Below are positions 50,849-60,193 of a stretch of 64,000 nt of DNA, one piece after another (within the stretch, counting starts at the first letter, position 1; the number at the start of each line of letters is the position of its first letter). Origin of the DNA: Methanofastidiosum methylothiophilum. GTDB taxonomy: Archaea > Methanobacteriota_B > Thermococci > Methanofastidiosales > Methanofastidiosaceae. The notes beneath the pieces were generated by a model, which did not search any database, was not told the DNA's origin, and worked only from the letters and a program-made list of their open reading frames with translations. The translations under genes were made by a program, and so were the position numbers. The stretch covers positions 1 through 64,000 of the forward strand of contig LNJE01000004.1 of the NCBI GenBank assembly GCA_001587635.1, written 5' to 3'.

Positions 50849-52678
50849 ATGAATTATCTTGTTTTATCAACTTTTTTTTTTAATTTATTACTTGGGATAT
50901 ATTCGATTAAATCTAATTATAAATCAAAAATAAATATTTTATTTTCTATTCTAGCTATTTTTATGTCAGGAATAATCATCACTAACTCATTAATCATTGA
51001 AAGATCTTACATATTATGGTGGAATAAACTCAATTTATTTTTTGTGATATGGATACCAACTCTATATCTAATGTGGAGCACTAGTCTTTCAAAAATTAAA
51101 ATGAAAATAAATGAAATATATGTAATATCTATCAGTATTTTTTTCTCTTTAACCCTTGTTACTAATTTATTCATAAACAATGTGTCTTATTTTAACGGTA
51201 AATTGGAACAATTATATGGGCCTTTTTTTTATGTTTTTTTTATCTACTATGTTAGTTGCTTAATATATGGTCTTTACCTTCTCAATCAAGCATCAAAGTT
51301 ATGTGATTCGTTAATTGAAAGACGTAGATATTTAATTGTCTTTATAGGAACTCTCATACCAATTGCAACAAGCATAATACTAAATTCAATTATATATATT
51401 GGCAAACTCAGGACTTTTTTTCATTTTGATGAGTTAACTGGGAACATCTATGTTTTACCAATAACAAACTCACTAATGATGATTTTATTTGCATTTGCAG
51501 TATTAAAATATAATTTTTTAAAACCTGATATCAGCATAAAAGAGAAGTTGGATACTCTTCGTATAAAAATACTGTATATAACTAATATAATTATTATTGG
51601 ATTAGGCATAATTATTTCTATTATTATAATAAATTCAGGATATCCTGTAGATACAACAATTATTGAAACTATATTTGTCATTGTTTTTTTAATGTTTTTC
51701 ATCGACATAGGGATAAATTATTCATTATCTAAGTATATAAAAGAAAAAATAATTGTTCCTTTAGGAAAAATATCCAAACATGCAGAAGAAGTTGGTAAAG
51801 GTAATTTTAATATAAAAGTAGGTTTTGAGGGCGAGGATGAGATAGCAATCCTTTCAAGACAAATGGATGAAATGGCAGATAAATTAAATAAAACCTCTAT
51901 GATTAGAGAGAATTTCAATAAAGCATTGCAAATTGAAGTACAAAAAACAACAGAAAAACTTCAAGAAGCTTATAATCAGCTAAAAGATTCTGATAAAGCA
52001 AAGAAAGATTTTATCGATGCAATAGCTCACGAACTATACAATCCACTAGCAATTATTAGCTTGAGTAATGAATATATTCAGTTAGATTCAATTGATCCAC
52101 ATAACAAAAAAATGATTACTTCAATTCAAAGAAACATAAAACGATTAATATATTTAGTTAAGGAGATTGAAGATTTTACAACAATAGACCTACAAGATCA
52201 AAAAATAAACGTTGAAAAATTCGATCTAGAAGAAATGATAAAAATAATTGTTCAGGATTTTGGTATTTTAACAAGTAAAAAAAATATAGAATTATCCTTG
52301 AAGCCTATCGGCCAAGATTTTAATTTAGAAGGAGACAAAAGCAAACTCACTAAAGTTTTTGTTAATTTAATCGAAAATGCTGTTACTTTTTCAAATGAAG
52401 ATGGGAAAATAAAAATCATCATAGAAGATAGAAAAGAAAACATTGAAGTAAAAATAGAAGATAATGGAATTGGAATAAGAAAGAAAGATATCAAATATAT
52501 TTTTGAGAAGTTCTACAGGGCAGAAGTGGATGATGTTCTAAGACAAGGCATAGGTCTTGGACTTCCAATTGCAAGAAGTATTGTAATTAATCACGATGGA
52601 ATAATAAATGTTAAATCAGAATATGGCAAAGGAAGCGTTTTTACAGTAATATTGCCAAAAAAACATGTGGTACTATGA
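50849..52678 (+). CDS. Membrane sensor histidine kinase
   Basis: A 609-residue kinase from the ATG at 50849 (a TTG at 50840 is possible). About seven transmembrane helices (residues 1-215) and two more near 250-300 form the sensor. A HAMP segment follows (IIVPLGKISKHAEEVGKGNFNIKV, about 305-330), then HisKA with H-box IDAIAHELYNPLAII (the usual SHELRTPL is changed to AHELYNPL, about 395). The ATPase domain has NLIENAVTFSNEDG (N-box), KIEDNGIGIRKKD (G1), IFEKFYRAE and GIGLGLPIARSIV (G2). No receiver domain or response regulator is nearby. The 3' end overlaps the cupin gene (ATGA). Confidence 0.88.
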   Translation: MNYLVLSTFFFNLLLGIYSIKSNYKSKINILFSILAIFMSGIIITNSLIIERSYILWWNKLNLFFVIWIPTLYLMWSTSLSKIKMKINEIYVISISIFFSLTLVTNLFINNVSYFNGKLEQLYGPFFYVFFIYYVSCLIYGLYLLNQASKLCDSLIERRRYLIVFIGTLIPIATSIILNSIIYIGKLRTFFHFDELTGNIYVLPITNSLMMILFAFAVLKYNFLKPDISIKEKLDTLRIKILYITNIIIIGLGIIISIIIINSGYPVDTTIIETIFVIVFLMFFIDIGINYSLSKYIKEKIIVPLGKISKHAEEVGKGNFNIKVGFEGEDEIAILSRQMDEMADKLNKTSMIRENFNKALQIEVQKTTEKLQEAYNQLKDSDKAKKDFIDAIAHELYNPLAIISLSNEYIQLDSIDPHNKKMITSIQRNIKRLIYLVKEIEDFTTIDLQDQKINVEKFDLEEMIKIIVQDFGILTSKKNIELSLKPIGQDFNLEGDKSKLTKVFVNLIENAVTFSNEDGKIKIIIEDRKENIEVKIEDNGIGIRKKDIKYIFEKFYRAEVDDVLRQGIGLGLPIARSIVINHDGIINVKSEYGKGSVFTVILPKKHVVL

Positions 52679-53019
52679 TTTTTCATAAAAACATATCTGA
52701 AATAAAGGAAAACAAAATAGACGCTAATGGTGCAAGGGGAGTTTCAATAATTACTTTAATTGGTGAGGATCACGGTGCAAAAAACTTTGTTATGCGAATA
52801 ATGAAAATTGAAAAGGGAGGATATTCGCCATATCACGAACATGTGTGGGAACATGAAAACTATATATTAAAAGGTGAGGGATTTCTACGGACTGAAAAGG
52901 GTAAAAATTCTGTAAAAAAAGGCGACATTATATACATACCCCCAAATGAGTTACACAGTTATGTTAATACTGGAAACGAAGATTTGGAATTAATATGTGT
53001 AATTCCATTAATGCTTTAA
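52675..53019 (+). CDS. Cupin domain protein
   Basis: A 114-residue single-domain cupin. Motif 1 is YSPYHEHVWEHENYILKGEG (about 57-76, with the two His and Glu metal ligands), motif 2 is GDIIYIPPNELHSYVNTG (about 94-111, with the final His). The metal and substrate are unknown. It is in an operon with the kinase, overlapping its stop, so it may bind a small molecule sensed or changed in that system. Convergent with the tRNA-binding protein gene (overlap 12 bases). Confidence 0.85.
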   Translation: MIFHKNISEIKENKIDANGARGVSIITLIGEDHGAKNFVMRIMKIEKGGYSPYHEHVWEHENYILKGEGFLRTEKGKNSVKKGDIIYIPPNELHSYVNTGNEDLELICVIPLML

Positions 53020-53691
53020 AAAATCCTGAATCATATTTACAGTTTCTTTATATCCTTCGATTGGTATTTTTGCCATATTGCCGACTTCTCCTTCAATTTT
53101 TAAAACTCCGTGTATACCACAAAACATCCCCTCAGAAACTTGCCCATAAAGCTCCCGTGGGGGCAAGATAGAAACTGCGACAATATCCCCATTTTTAATC
53201 GACATATCATTTGTTAAAACTGTGATTGCTCTTTTGATATCAACATTACATACCAAAAGAGAATCTGAAACTTTTGAAACTGAAAGAATCTTCCCAACAA
53301 TTGTATCCACCCCATATTTATTGTCCTGTTTAATTCTTTTATCAAGAGAATACAAAGTATTCATAGCAAAAATAATTTTGGCAATTCCCATTTTTGTAGA
53401 AGTTTTATTTTCTTTTTTAGCATTAGAAAGAAAAGTGGAACTCCAGTTTTCTCCAAGTGTGGATTGAAGATTTATAATTTTATCTTTAAGTGGAGAAGTT
53501 ATTTCACTAATATTTTCTTTTTCAGTGTATGAAAATTTTATTGCCATAATATCTGATTTCATTAAATCAGAAAATTGTAATGCTTCTTTCTTTTTCCAAA
53601 CTCCTTCAAATCTAGTACTCTCTAGTGCCTTCTTAAGAAGTTCTAAAGCTTTTTCAGCCACAAGTATATTTATGTTATTTTGAGTATCCAT
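53008..53691 (-). CDS. tRNA-binding (EMAP/OB-fold) domain protein
   Basis: A 227-residue protein. The C-terminal half (about 125-215) has the tRNA_bind OB-fold: IVGKILSVSKVSDSLLVCNVDI, then TNDMSIKNGDIVAVSILPPRELYGQVSEGMFCG, as in MetRS C-terminal and EMAPII domains. The N-terminal half is helical and not recognised. It could be a free tRNA-binding chaperone. The in-frame GTG at 53700 is part of a GGTGAT ribosome site, so ATG at 53691 is preferred. Confidence 0.75.
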   Translation of the reverse strand: MDTQNNINILVAEKALELLKKALESTRFEGVWKKKEALQFSDLMKSDIMAIKFSYTEKENISEITSPLKDKIINLQSTLGENWSSTFLSNAKKENKTSTKMGIAKIIFAMNTLYSLDKRIKQDNKYGVDTIVGKILSVSKVSDSLLVCNVDIKRAITVLTNDMSIKNGDIVAVSILPPRELYGQVSEGMFCGIHGVLKIEGEVGNMAKIPIEGYKETVNMIQDFLKH

Positions 53692-53801
53692 ATCAATCAC
53701 CGTAAATACATATTTTCATTTTTTCAGCATATCACGTATATAAAGATACATTATGATGGCTCGAGATTATACTCATTTTTAACATAATTAGCTAATCTAG
53801 T

Positions 53802-54917
53802 CTAGTAGTATTTAGTATTTTTAAACATATAAAAACTTGCTATTTTAGCCAGATAATAATTATTAAAAATTTTGAAATAAAGATTTCTACTTTTTTTTGA
53901 ATTGAATAACTCAGGCAATAGAAAAAGATTCAAATTATTAATATAATCTTCTTCTAATTTACCTTGATTTATATAATCTTTTAGTATTGCGTTTGCTGCT
54001 ATTTCTGCGCTTTTATGAGCGTAGTATATTCCCTCTCCAGTAATAGGATTGACAAATCCTGCTGCATCTCCAATTAAAATTGTTTTTTTATAAATCGGTT
54101 TTTCAATATAATTTCCAAAAGGTATTGGATGGCCTCTAATTTTTTTGATAAAAGAGTCTATAGTTTTTTTATCAAATCCTAACGAAATTAAGAAATCAAT
54201 AAACATGTCATTAATATTATCATTGTTTATGTCTTTTAGTAAACCCCCAATGCCAATTATAGATTTATCCATATTAGGGAATATCCATGCATAGCCATTT
54301 TTTATATACCCAAAATATAAACATATAATATTCTTTTCGATGGGCAATTTTTTTTTGTCTATAGAAATCTCAAGCGTGATACCAAGACTATTTCTCCAAA
54401 TATCCTTACAAATAATTCCATTGTTTTCAAATTCCTTCCTTACAATACTATTCGCACCATCAGCACCTACAATATATTTAGAAATTATTTTATTCCCCTT
54501 TGAAGTAAATAAAGCATTGGAATCCAAATCGACTTTTTTTACAGTTTCATTCTGAATAAAAGTAGCACCTGAAGAAATAGCTTTATCTAATAAGAAATTA
54601 TCATAAACAGTTCTCTCAACAAAGTACGTTGGAGTTTTGGAGTAATACTTCGCTAAAGTTTTTTCCTTAAACATAACTTGAAATATATTTGAAGAAAAAT
54701 TTATTATTTTTTTGTTTAAGGATTCTTCAGTTTCATCGAAAATTTTTTCCAGCAATCTCACTGATTTTGAGGATAAAAGGCCGCCACATAACTTTTCTCT
54801 TGGAAAAGAGGATTTATCTATTATTATAACATTTAGTCCAAGTTTAGCTAAAACATATGCTGCAGTTGAACCTGCAGGACCCGCACCAACGATCGCAACA
54901 TCAGATTCATAATTCAT
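53802..54917 (-). CDS. Geranylgeranyl reductase-family FAD oxidoreductase
   Basis: A 371-residue flavoprotein of the GGR/FixC-like family, expected to saturate isoprenoid chains of membrane lipids or to act on a related prenyl substrate. Visible: VAIVGAGPAGSTAAYVLAKLG (FAD/NAD(P) Rossmann, about 7-27), EKLCGGLLS (about 41), VGADGANSIVRKEF (about 155), and GDAAGFVNPITGEGIYYAHKSAEIAA (about 275-300). The length is a little short for archaeal GGR, and the usual LCGEGV motif reads LCGGLL. Monocistronic with its own upstream gap. Confidence 0.8.
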   Translation of the reverse strand: MNYESDVAIVGAGPAGSTAAYVLAKLGLNVIIIDKSSFPREKLCGGLLSSKSVRLLEKIFDETEESLNKKIINFSSNIFQVMFKEKTLAKYYSKTPTYFVERTVYDNFLLDKAISSGATFIQNETVKKVDLDSNALFTSKGNKIISKYIVGADGANSIVRKEFENNGIICKDIWRNSLGITLEISIDKKKLPIEKNIICLYFGYIKNGYAWIFPNMDKSIIGIGGLLKDINNDNINDMFIDFLISLGFDKKTIDSFIKKIRGHPIPFGNYIEKPIYKKTILIGDAAGFVNPITGEGIYYAHKSAEIAANAILKDYINQGKLEEDYINNLNLFLLPELFNSKKSRNLYFKIFNNYYLAKIASFYMFKNTKYY

Positions 54918-54974
54918 TTGATCATCTTTATAAATTGCGAGTAGAATTTGAATACTATCATTTTTGATACCTAA

Positions 54975-55721
54975 CTAAAAAATATTATCCTCTTTCAATC
55001 CCTTTTCTACTTCTTTGTATATTTTCTTCAATATTTCAATCCTATTTTTAGATTCCAATATGCTCCTACCAACAACTATAATAGAAGCCCCATTAACAAT
55101 TGCTTCTTCTGGCGTGCATACTCTTTTTTGATCAGAAAATTTATCGTCTCTCAGCCTAACACCAGGAGTAACATATAGAATTTTCCTATTAATATATGGT
55201 CTTAGAACATTAATATCTTTTGGAGAGCAAATTACTCCATCACATCCGTTTTCTGAAGCTATTTTTGCATAGCTGACAAGAGCTGTGTCAAAAGATTTAT
55301 CAATAAGTATGTCTTTAAGGGAATTCCTATCGTGGCTTGTGAGTATTGTTACTCCTAAAATCATTGGCCTTATTTTTCCATATTTAATGACACCATCATT
55401 TACTCCTCTAACGGCTGCTTGAATCATTTCACTTCCGCCCATTGAATGAATGGTGAACATTTTAATGTTATGTTTAACTAAAGCCTTTGAAGCATTTTCA
55501 ACTGTATTTGGGATGTCATGAAACTTAAGATCTAAGAAAACATCCCTTTCAAAACTTTGTGGAATTTTAATCGAAGAAGTCCCTTCGGAAACAAATAACT
55601 CCTTTCCAATCTTATATGTTCCGACATATTCATAACTTTCTTTAATTATTTCTTTAGCTAAGGCTAACGAATCAACATCAAGCGCTAAACAAATCCTCTT
55701 TCGGACATCTTCTTTATTCAT
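54975..55721 (-). CDS. pyrF: Orotidine 5'-phosphate decarboxylase
   Basis: PyrF (248 aa from this start) converts OMP to UMP. Visible: ICLALDVD (about 8-15), KIGKELFVSEGT, DLKFHDIPNTVENASKAL (catalytic Asp/Lys network, about 67-84), SKDINVLRP region, VTPGVRLRD (about 180) and GASIIVVGRSILES. The ATG at 55721 follows GGAGAAGAT and overlaps pyrE by eight bases; a longer frame upstream to 55766 would run inside pyrE. Last gene of the operon. Confidence 0.93.
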   Translation of the reverse strand: MNKEDVRKRICLALDVDSLALAKEIIKESYEYVGTYKIGKELFVSEGTSSIKIPQSFERDVFLDLKFHDIPNTVENASKALVKHNIKMFTIHSMGGSEMIQAAVRGVNDGVIKYGKIRPMILGVTILTSHDRNSLKDILIDKSFDTALVSYAKIASENGCDGVICSPKDINVLRPYINRKILYVTPGVRLRDDKFSDQKRVCTPEEAIVNGASIIVVGRSILESKNRIEILKKIYKEVEKGLKEDNIF

Positions 55722-56325
55722 ATCTTCTCCATTCCCATGGATTCTTTCTCCATAATTCAATTTCACCCTTGGTATCGCCTAAACTATCGGATACATGCTC
55801 AAGCAATCCCTCAAGTGTTAAAAGACTTTGAAATGGAACATTTAGTTTCTGAAACATTTCTACAGACTCAGGAAATTGGTATGAGAATATCGAAAGCGCA
55901 TTAAGAGAGTTAGCAGAAGATTCTTTTAGTAAATTGATTGCCCTTCCAATTGAACCACCAGTTGAAACAACGTCTTCAATAATGAGAATATTATCACTAA
56001 CATCAATATCTCCTTCGATACTCTGTTTTTTCCCATAGCCCTTACTAGAGGATCTAACATATCCAAAAGGGAGATCGAGCCTATCAGAAAGCCATGCCCC
56101 CCATGATATCCCTCCTGTAGCAACTCCTAGAATACATTCAATTCTCATATTACTAATTTCTTCTAGAAATCCAGAAAGAATCATCTTCCTTTCTTTTGGG
56201 TAAGAGATCAATCTCCTTGTATCACAGTAAATTGGGCTTTTTATTCCCGATGCGAAAGTGAATGGGTCATTTGTGTTTATCTGAAAGCTTTTAGTTGAAA
56301 GAAGTACATCGTAGAGCTTATTCAC
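55714..56325 (-). CDS. pyrE: Orotate phosphoribosyltransferase
   Basis: PyrE (203 aa) makes OMP from orotate and PRPP. Visible: FTFASGIKSPIYCDTRRLISYP (about 21-42), GVATGGISWGAWLSDRLDLPFGYVRSSSKGYG (about 68-99), and the PRPP-binding signature NILIIEDVVSTGGS (about 115-128). Overlaps pyrD by four bases and pyrF by eight. Order pyrD-pyrE-pyrF follows the end of UMP synthesis. Confidence 0.94.
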   Translation of the reverse strand: MNKLYDVLLSTKSFQINTNDPFTFASGIKSPIYCDTRRLISYPKERKMILSGFLEEISNMRIECILGVATGGISWGAWLSDRLDLPFGYVRSSSKGYGKKQSIEGDIDVSDNILIIEDVVSTGGSIGRAINLLKESSANSLNALSIFSYQFPESVEMFQKLNVPFQSLLTLEGLLEHVSDSLGDTKGEIELWRKNPWEWRRYE

Positions 56326-57254
56326 TCTATCACCTTTAATTTTCCCCTAAAGTCATCCAAAGTGGTGTAGCCTTTTTTTTCCATTATTTGGCAAAGTTCT
56401 TTTGATATTCGTTCAAATATGGGGGGCCCTTCCTGGGAAAACGAGGTTCCAAGTTGAAGTAAAGTTGCTCCAGAGAGAATAAATTCAAATGCATCAATTC
56501 CCGTATATATTCCGCCCACACCTACAATTTTAATTTTTTTATTCAACAGTTCGTGAAACTTCCGGACATTTGCTAAAGCTGTTGGCTTAATATATTTACC
56601 ACCAAGTCCACCAAAACCACCTTTTGGCTTTATTACAACTTTTTCATTCCTCCAGTCTATAAAGAGGGCATTACCAATAGAATTTATACTAACAATAAAT
56701 GAGATTTTTGTATTATTAAGAATAGTTGCCATTTCTTCAAAATGGATAAAATCAAAATATGGGGGCAATTTCACGCCCCATGGCTTTTCAGAAACATCAC
56801 CTACAACATTCATTATCTCTTCTGACATTTCAAAATCATATCCTATCTGAGGTTTCCCAACAACATTTGGACAGGATAAATTAATCTCCAAAATATCTAC
56901 ATTTGAAGAATTAAATGCTTCTACTATTTTTTTATACTCCTCACTAGCCACTCCCGCTATGCTTGCTATTAACGGCTTACCGTAGGACTTTAACTTTGGA
57001 ACTATCTCGTTATAGTATTTGTAGCCAAGATTTGGCAAACCCATTGAATTTATTGAGCCCCACTCGATATCCATATATCTTGGAGAGGGATTACCTTCTC
57101 TTGCTTCAATTGTACATGACTTCATTACAACTCCTCCTGCTGCAGAAATTGCAATATCCGNCAGTTCATCTAAAGTNGTATCNAAAGGNCCNGATGCATT
57201 CATTATGCAACTGTCGAAATGTATTCCTGAAAGATTTGCCGAAATATCTACCAT
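56322..57254 (-). CDS. pyrD: Dihydroorotate dehydrogenase, class 1 type
   Basis: PyrD (310 aa) oxidises dihydroorotate to orotate. Visible: IEAREGNPSPRYMDIEWGSINSMGLPNLGY (about 49-78), EINLSCPNVVGKPQIGYD (about 126-143, catalytic Cys region in class 1A), WGVKLPPYFD, IVSINSIGNALFI, and the FMN end GVGGIYTGIDAFEFILSGATLLQLGTS (about 240-270). The NLSCPN and lack of N-terminal membrane helix fit class 1. Several N bases occur in its first 30 codons. Confidence 0.9.
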   Translation of the reverse strand: MVDISANLSGIHFDSCIMNAXXPXDXTLDELXDIAISAAGGVVMKSCTIEAREGNPSPRYMDIEWGSINSMGLPNLGYKYYNEIVPKLKSYGKPLIASIAGVASEEYKKIVEAFNSSNVDILEINLSCPNVVGKPQIGYDFEMSEEIMNVVGDVSEKPWGVKLPPYFDFIHFEEMATILNNTKISFIVSINSIGNALFIDWRNEKVVIKPKGGFGGLGGKYIKPTALANVRKFHELLNKKIKIVGVGGIYTGIDAFEFILSGATLLQLGTSFSQEGPPIFERISKELCQIMEKKGYTTLDDFRGKLKVIE

Positions 57255-57255
57255 T

Positions 57256-58167
57256 TTATTTCATTCCTAATATTTTTTTTGGATTAGTNATAGNCATTGT
57301 TTTTAATGCCNTTTCTGAGATGCCTTCTTTATTTAACAAGTTCATATATGTTTCAAGACATTCACTTGATGAAGGATTTTTTATNTGGCCTGCGTCAGAA
57401 GAGATTATGCAGTGTTCATAGCCTACCTCCTCAATATCTTTTTTTATTGTTTTAAGAGGNTANTCTTCTGGATGATCTCTATCTAGCCACATAACATAAC
57501 AGTGCTCAATGTAAGCNCCTTTTAATGCAAGTTCTTTTTGAATTTCAATTGGCATATTGATATCNCTTTGCATTGGATGAGTAACGATTGTGGGAATGCC
57601 CATTTTTAAAGCCTCTTTTGCTAGAACATAGCTTTCTTGCCATGAAAGGTGTCCTGTTGCTAGAATACAATNATTNTCTTTTATNGCTTTAAGAACTCTA
57701 ATACACTTTTCAAATAATTTAGAATTCCANTCTGTAACTTTTATGGCTTTAAGTTCAGATTTTAGTCTTGGCTTGAATTTTGGATCTCTTACCCACTCTG
57801 GGGGTATTTCATACTGGCTATGATTTTTCAACAAATGATTTTCTGCATGTATTGTGGGAAACCACACTATTATTGGTGCACCTTTTGACATTGTTGCTGA
57901 AGCATATATTGCGCTTGGGTTAAATCCTCCCATGAAGTAGTTCAAAGTTATTGAACCTATTAAAAAAGGAAACTCTGATTTTTTTTCAATTGTATTTATT
58001 GCAGATATTGTAGGAAATGCATGAGATTTTAATGCTATTCCAGTTATCTTTCCTTTTTCATTTTTTAAAAGGCTTTCAACTGTATCCTTTCTTGGAAGAA
58101 TATCTGGGCCTATATGATAATGCATATCTATTGCATCTTTTACTATTGAAGGAATTCCGGACATCAA
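57256..58167 (-). CDS. DUF6282-like metal-dependent hydrolase
   Basis: A 303-residue protein of amidohydrolase-like TIM-barrel type. Visible: DAIDMHYHIGPDILPR (HxH-type metal motif, about 12-27), ATGHLSWQESYVLAKEAL (about 175), IVTHPM (His, about 200) and CIISSDAG (late Asp, about 258). Closest in look to the DUF6282 family, whose function is not known. Located in the pyrimidine operon immediately before pyrD with a one-base gap. Contains many N bases. Confidence 0.65.
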   Translation of the reverse strand: MMSGIPSIVKDAIDMHYHIGPDILPRKDTVESLLKNEKGKITGIALKSHAFPTISAINTIEKKSEFPFLIGSITLNYFMGGFNPSAIYASATMSKGAPIIVWFPTIHAENHLLKNHSQYEIPPEWVRDPKFKPRLKSELKAIKVTXWNSKLFEKCIRVLKXIKXNXCILATGHLSWQESYVLAKEALKMGIPTIVTHPMQXDINMPIEIQKELALKXAYIEHCYVMWLDRDHPEXXPLKTIKKDIEEVGYEHCIISSDAGXIKNPSSSECLETYMNLLNKEGISEXALKTMXXTNPKKILGMK

Positions 58168-59405
58168 TTACCCCTCCTCTGAAGTTTATTCTCATCTAAA
58201 GACATAATATTTCCATTTTTTATTACACAAGGAATAATTTCATCACTATTTAAGATATCAAGTTTTGACATAGCATCCGTAATTATTATATCCGCTTGTT
58301 TTCCTTCTTCTATTCCGTAATTTAATCCTAAAAGTTTTGCACCGTTTGTCGTTGCCATGGAAATAGCTCCGTCTATATACTCTCTTGTAGTCATTCTTGT
58401 TGCAGATATTAACATATGAAGCTCACGTATCATGCTGCAGTTTCCAAATGGATAAAAGATGTCCCGTATATTATCAGTCCCTATCGCAATGTTAATTCCG
58501 TTGTCAAATAACTCTGTAACTCTAGTAATACTATTTGAAGGTCTCATCCAAAGGTCATTTATTTCTACAAACCTTGTAATCATGTTTGCACTTGGAGTCA
58601 CTATGACATTAATCCTTAATGATTTCATCTGTTCGATTATCTTTTTTGCTTTTTCTGTCGGCATTCTTGAAAGCGCTATTGCATGTGTTACAGTTACTCT
58701 GCCCTCATAATTTTCTTCCTTTGTCTTTTTTAGTACCTCGGGTAATATCGCTAGCCTAGGATCATTTGTTTCATCTACTTGGATGTCAAGCGCTTTATTG
58801 TACTGCTTTGCTAGTTCAAAAAGTATTTCAAGATGTTTTTTTTCATTTCCTTTCTCTTCTACAAGTGGAAGCCCGCCTACCACGTCAGCACCTAGTTCAA
58901 TTGCCTTTTCCATCAAATCTCTTTTTGCTTCGTCTACCACACCTTCTTGTGGAAAAGCTGCTATTTCAATGTGAACCCTATCTTTATACTTTTCTTTTAT
59001 ACTAAGAAGTGATTTTATTGGTATTATCCCAGCCGTCGGATCTACATCAACTTGAGTTCTTATTGCAGTTATACCTTTCGAAAGCATCCTTTCTATTGTA
59101 TTAGTTGCCCTTTTTTCTATATCGCTCTTTGAGTAAGAACTTTTCAATTTTTTTAATAAAATTCTATTTTCTTCAAGAGATTTACCAAGATGATCTTCTG
59201 TCATTTTATCTAGAAGATTTGATTTATCAAGGTGGCTGTGGGAATTTACAAATCCACTTAAAACATAATGCTTGTTTGCATCTATGTTTTTGTTTCCACT
59301 TTTTAACTTACCTATCTTTTCAATTCTTCCATTATTAATACCAATATCAGTAATTGTAGTATCAGTTATTCTTGCATTTTTAATAACAAGATTAAATTCG
59401 CTCAA
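58164..59405 (-). CDS. Cytosine deaminase-like amidohydrolase
   Basis: A 413-residue amidohydrolase-superfamily enzyme. Visible: GFVNSHSHLDKSNLLDKM (HxH metal site with Leu-Asp-Lys as in CodA, about 52-69), DIQVDETND (about 208), VTHAIALSRM (His, about 236) and IAIGTDNIRDIFYPFG (catalytic Asp, about 305). This set is typical of cytosine deaminase and relatives. Start is TTG at 59405 with a perfect AAGGAGG seven bases ahead; that site is one arm of a palindrome. First gene of the five-gene operon with DUF6282 and pyrDEF, so a pyrimidine-linked substrate is likely. Confidence 0.82.
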   Translation of the reverse strand: MSEFNLVIKNARITDTTITDIGINNGRIEKIGKLKSGNKNIDANKHYVLSGFVNSHSHLDKSNLLDKMTEDHLGKSLEENRILLKKLKSSYSKSDIEKRATNTIERMLSKGITAIRTQVDVDPTAGIIPIKSLLSIKEKYKDRVHIEIAAFPQEGVVDEAKRDLMEKAIELGADVVGGLPLVEEKGNEKKHLEILFELAKQYNKALDIQVDETNDPRLAILPEVLKKTKEENYEGRVTVTHAIALSRMPTEKAKKIIEQMKSLRINVIVTPSANMITRFVEINDLWMRPSNSITRVTELFDNGINIAIGTDNIRDIFYPFGNCSMIRELHMLISATRMTTREYIDGAISMATTNGAKLLGLNYGIEEGKQADIIITDAMSKLDILNSDEIIPCVIKNGNIMSLDENKLQRRGN

Positions 59406-59460
59406 ATTAAGTCCTCCTTTTACAAAGGAGGGAATAAGAAGAACTGTTATAAATTTTTTT
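59406..59460 (-). promoter_or_regulatory. Promoter and Shine-Dalgarno palindrome of the pyrimidine operon
   Basis: TTATAAATTT (59447-59455 on the plus display) is the probable TATA element for the minus strand, predicting initiation near 59424. CCTCCTTT-TAC-AAAGGAGG (59413-59431) is a perfect inverted repeat containing the ribosome site. If transcription began a few bases earlier, the RNA could hide that site in a hairpin. Confidence 0.4.
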
Positions 59461-59554
59461 ATTTTTTACAGTCGTTCCTATTAGAACCTTTCTTAATCAA
59501 TCCAAGAATCATATATAAAGTTTTAGGTTTTGAATCTTTTANTATAGGAGATTA

Positions 59555-60163
59555 TTATTCAATTTCTTTGAATGAATTATTTATGTCTTCAGCAATCATT
59601 TTTCTTTTTGATTTCTCTATTAAGAAATTTTTTCCAGTTATGATATAGGATGGAAAAATTCTTTTGTCTTCGTAGTAAAAGCTTTGACTTCTTAATTTGT
59701 AAGTTGAGCCTTTTGAAATGGCAAGTTTATTAGTATTTCTTTTTGAGATGTAATTAAAAGATTTAATTGCAACATCTCCCAGTAAAAGGTAAGCTACAGC
59801 ATTTGGGAAAAGTTTCAATTCTTCTTCTAGAATAAATGAGCATTCTTTTATTGTATCTATTGAAATGGAAGTTCCAGTCTTTGCACATTTTACTGCTGTT
59901 GTTATGTATACTCCTAAGTTAATAATATCGTTTATAGAATTAATAGGATAGCCTGCATCGTTAAAAGCTTGTTTTGTTGTTTCCATGTAAAAAGGATTTC
60001 CTAAAGAATAGAAATAATCTTTTGGGTCTAGTGGTGGAACTTCTGAAATCATTACGATTTTTATTTTATTTGGATCAATATCTAAATTGGGGATTTGATA
60101 CGAATTCTGTTCAATACCCTTACATGGAAAAGTCTTACAGGATATTTTTTCAGACAACTTCAT
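59555..60163 (-). CDS. Uracil-DNA glycosylase-like protein with iron-sulfur-type cysteines
   Basis: A 202-residue protein resembling the UDG superfamily, with VMISEVPPLDP (about 36-46), the AVAYLLLGDVAIKSF core (about 128) and PSYIITGKNFLIEKSKRKM near the C-terminus in place of the usual H-P-S. Four cysteines are arranged as CKTFPC (9-14) and CAKTGTSISIDTIKEC (C-x14-C, about 98-113), like the [4Fe-4S] ligands of family 4/5 enzymes. Base excision is plausible, but the active-site residues are not clearly canonical. A TATA-like TTATATTG about 27 bases ahead suggests a leaderless mRNA. Confidence 0.65.
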   Translation of the reverse strand: MKLSEKISCKTFPCKGIEQNSYQIPNLDIDPNKIKIVMISEVPPLDPKDYFYSLGNPFYMETTKQAFNDAGYPINSINDIINLGVYITTAVKCAKTGTSISIDTIKECSFILEEELKLFPNAVAYLLLGDVAIKSFNYISKRNTNKLAISKGSTYKLRSQSFYYEDKRIFPSYIITGKNFLIEKSKRKMIAEDINNSFKEIE

Positions 60164-60193
60164 GATTTTTAATTAAGAAAAAAACAATATAAG

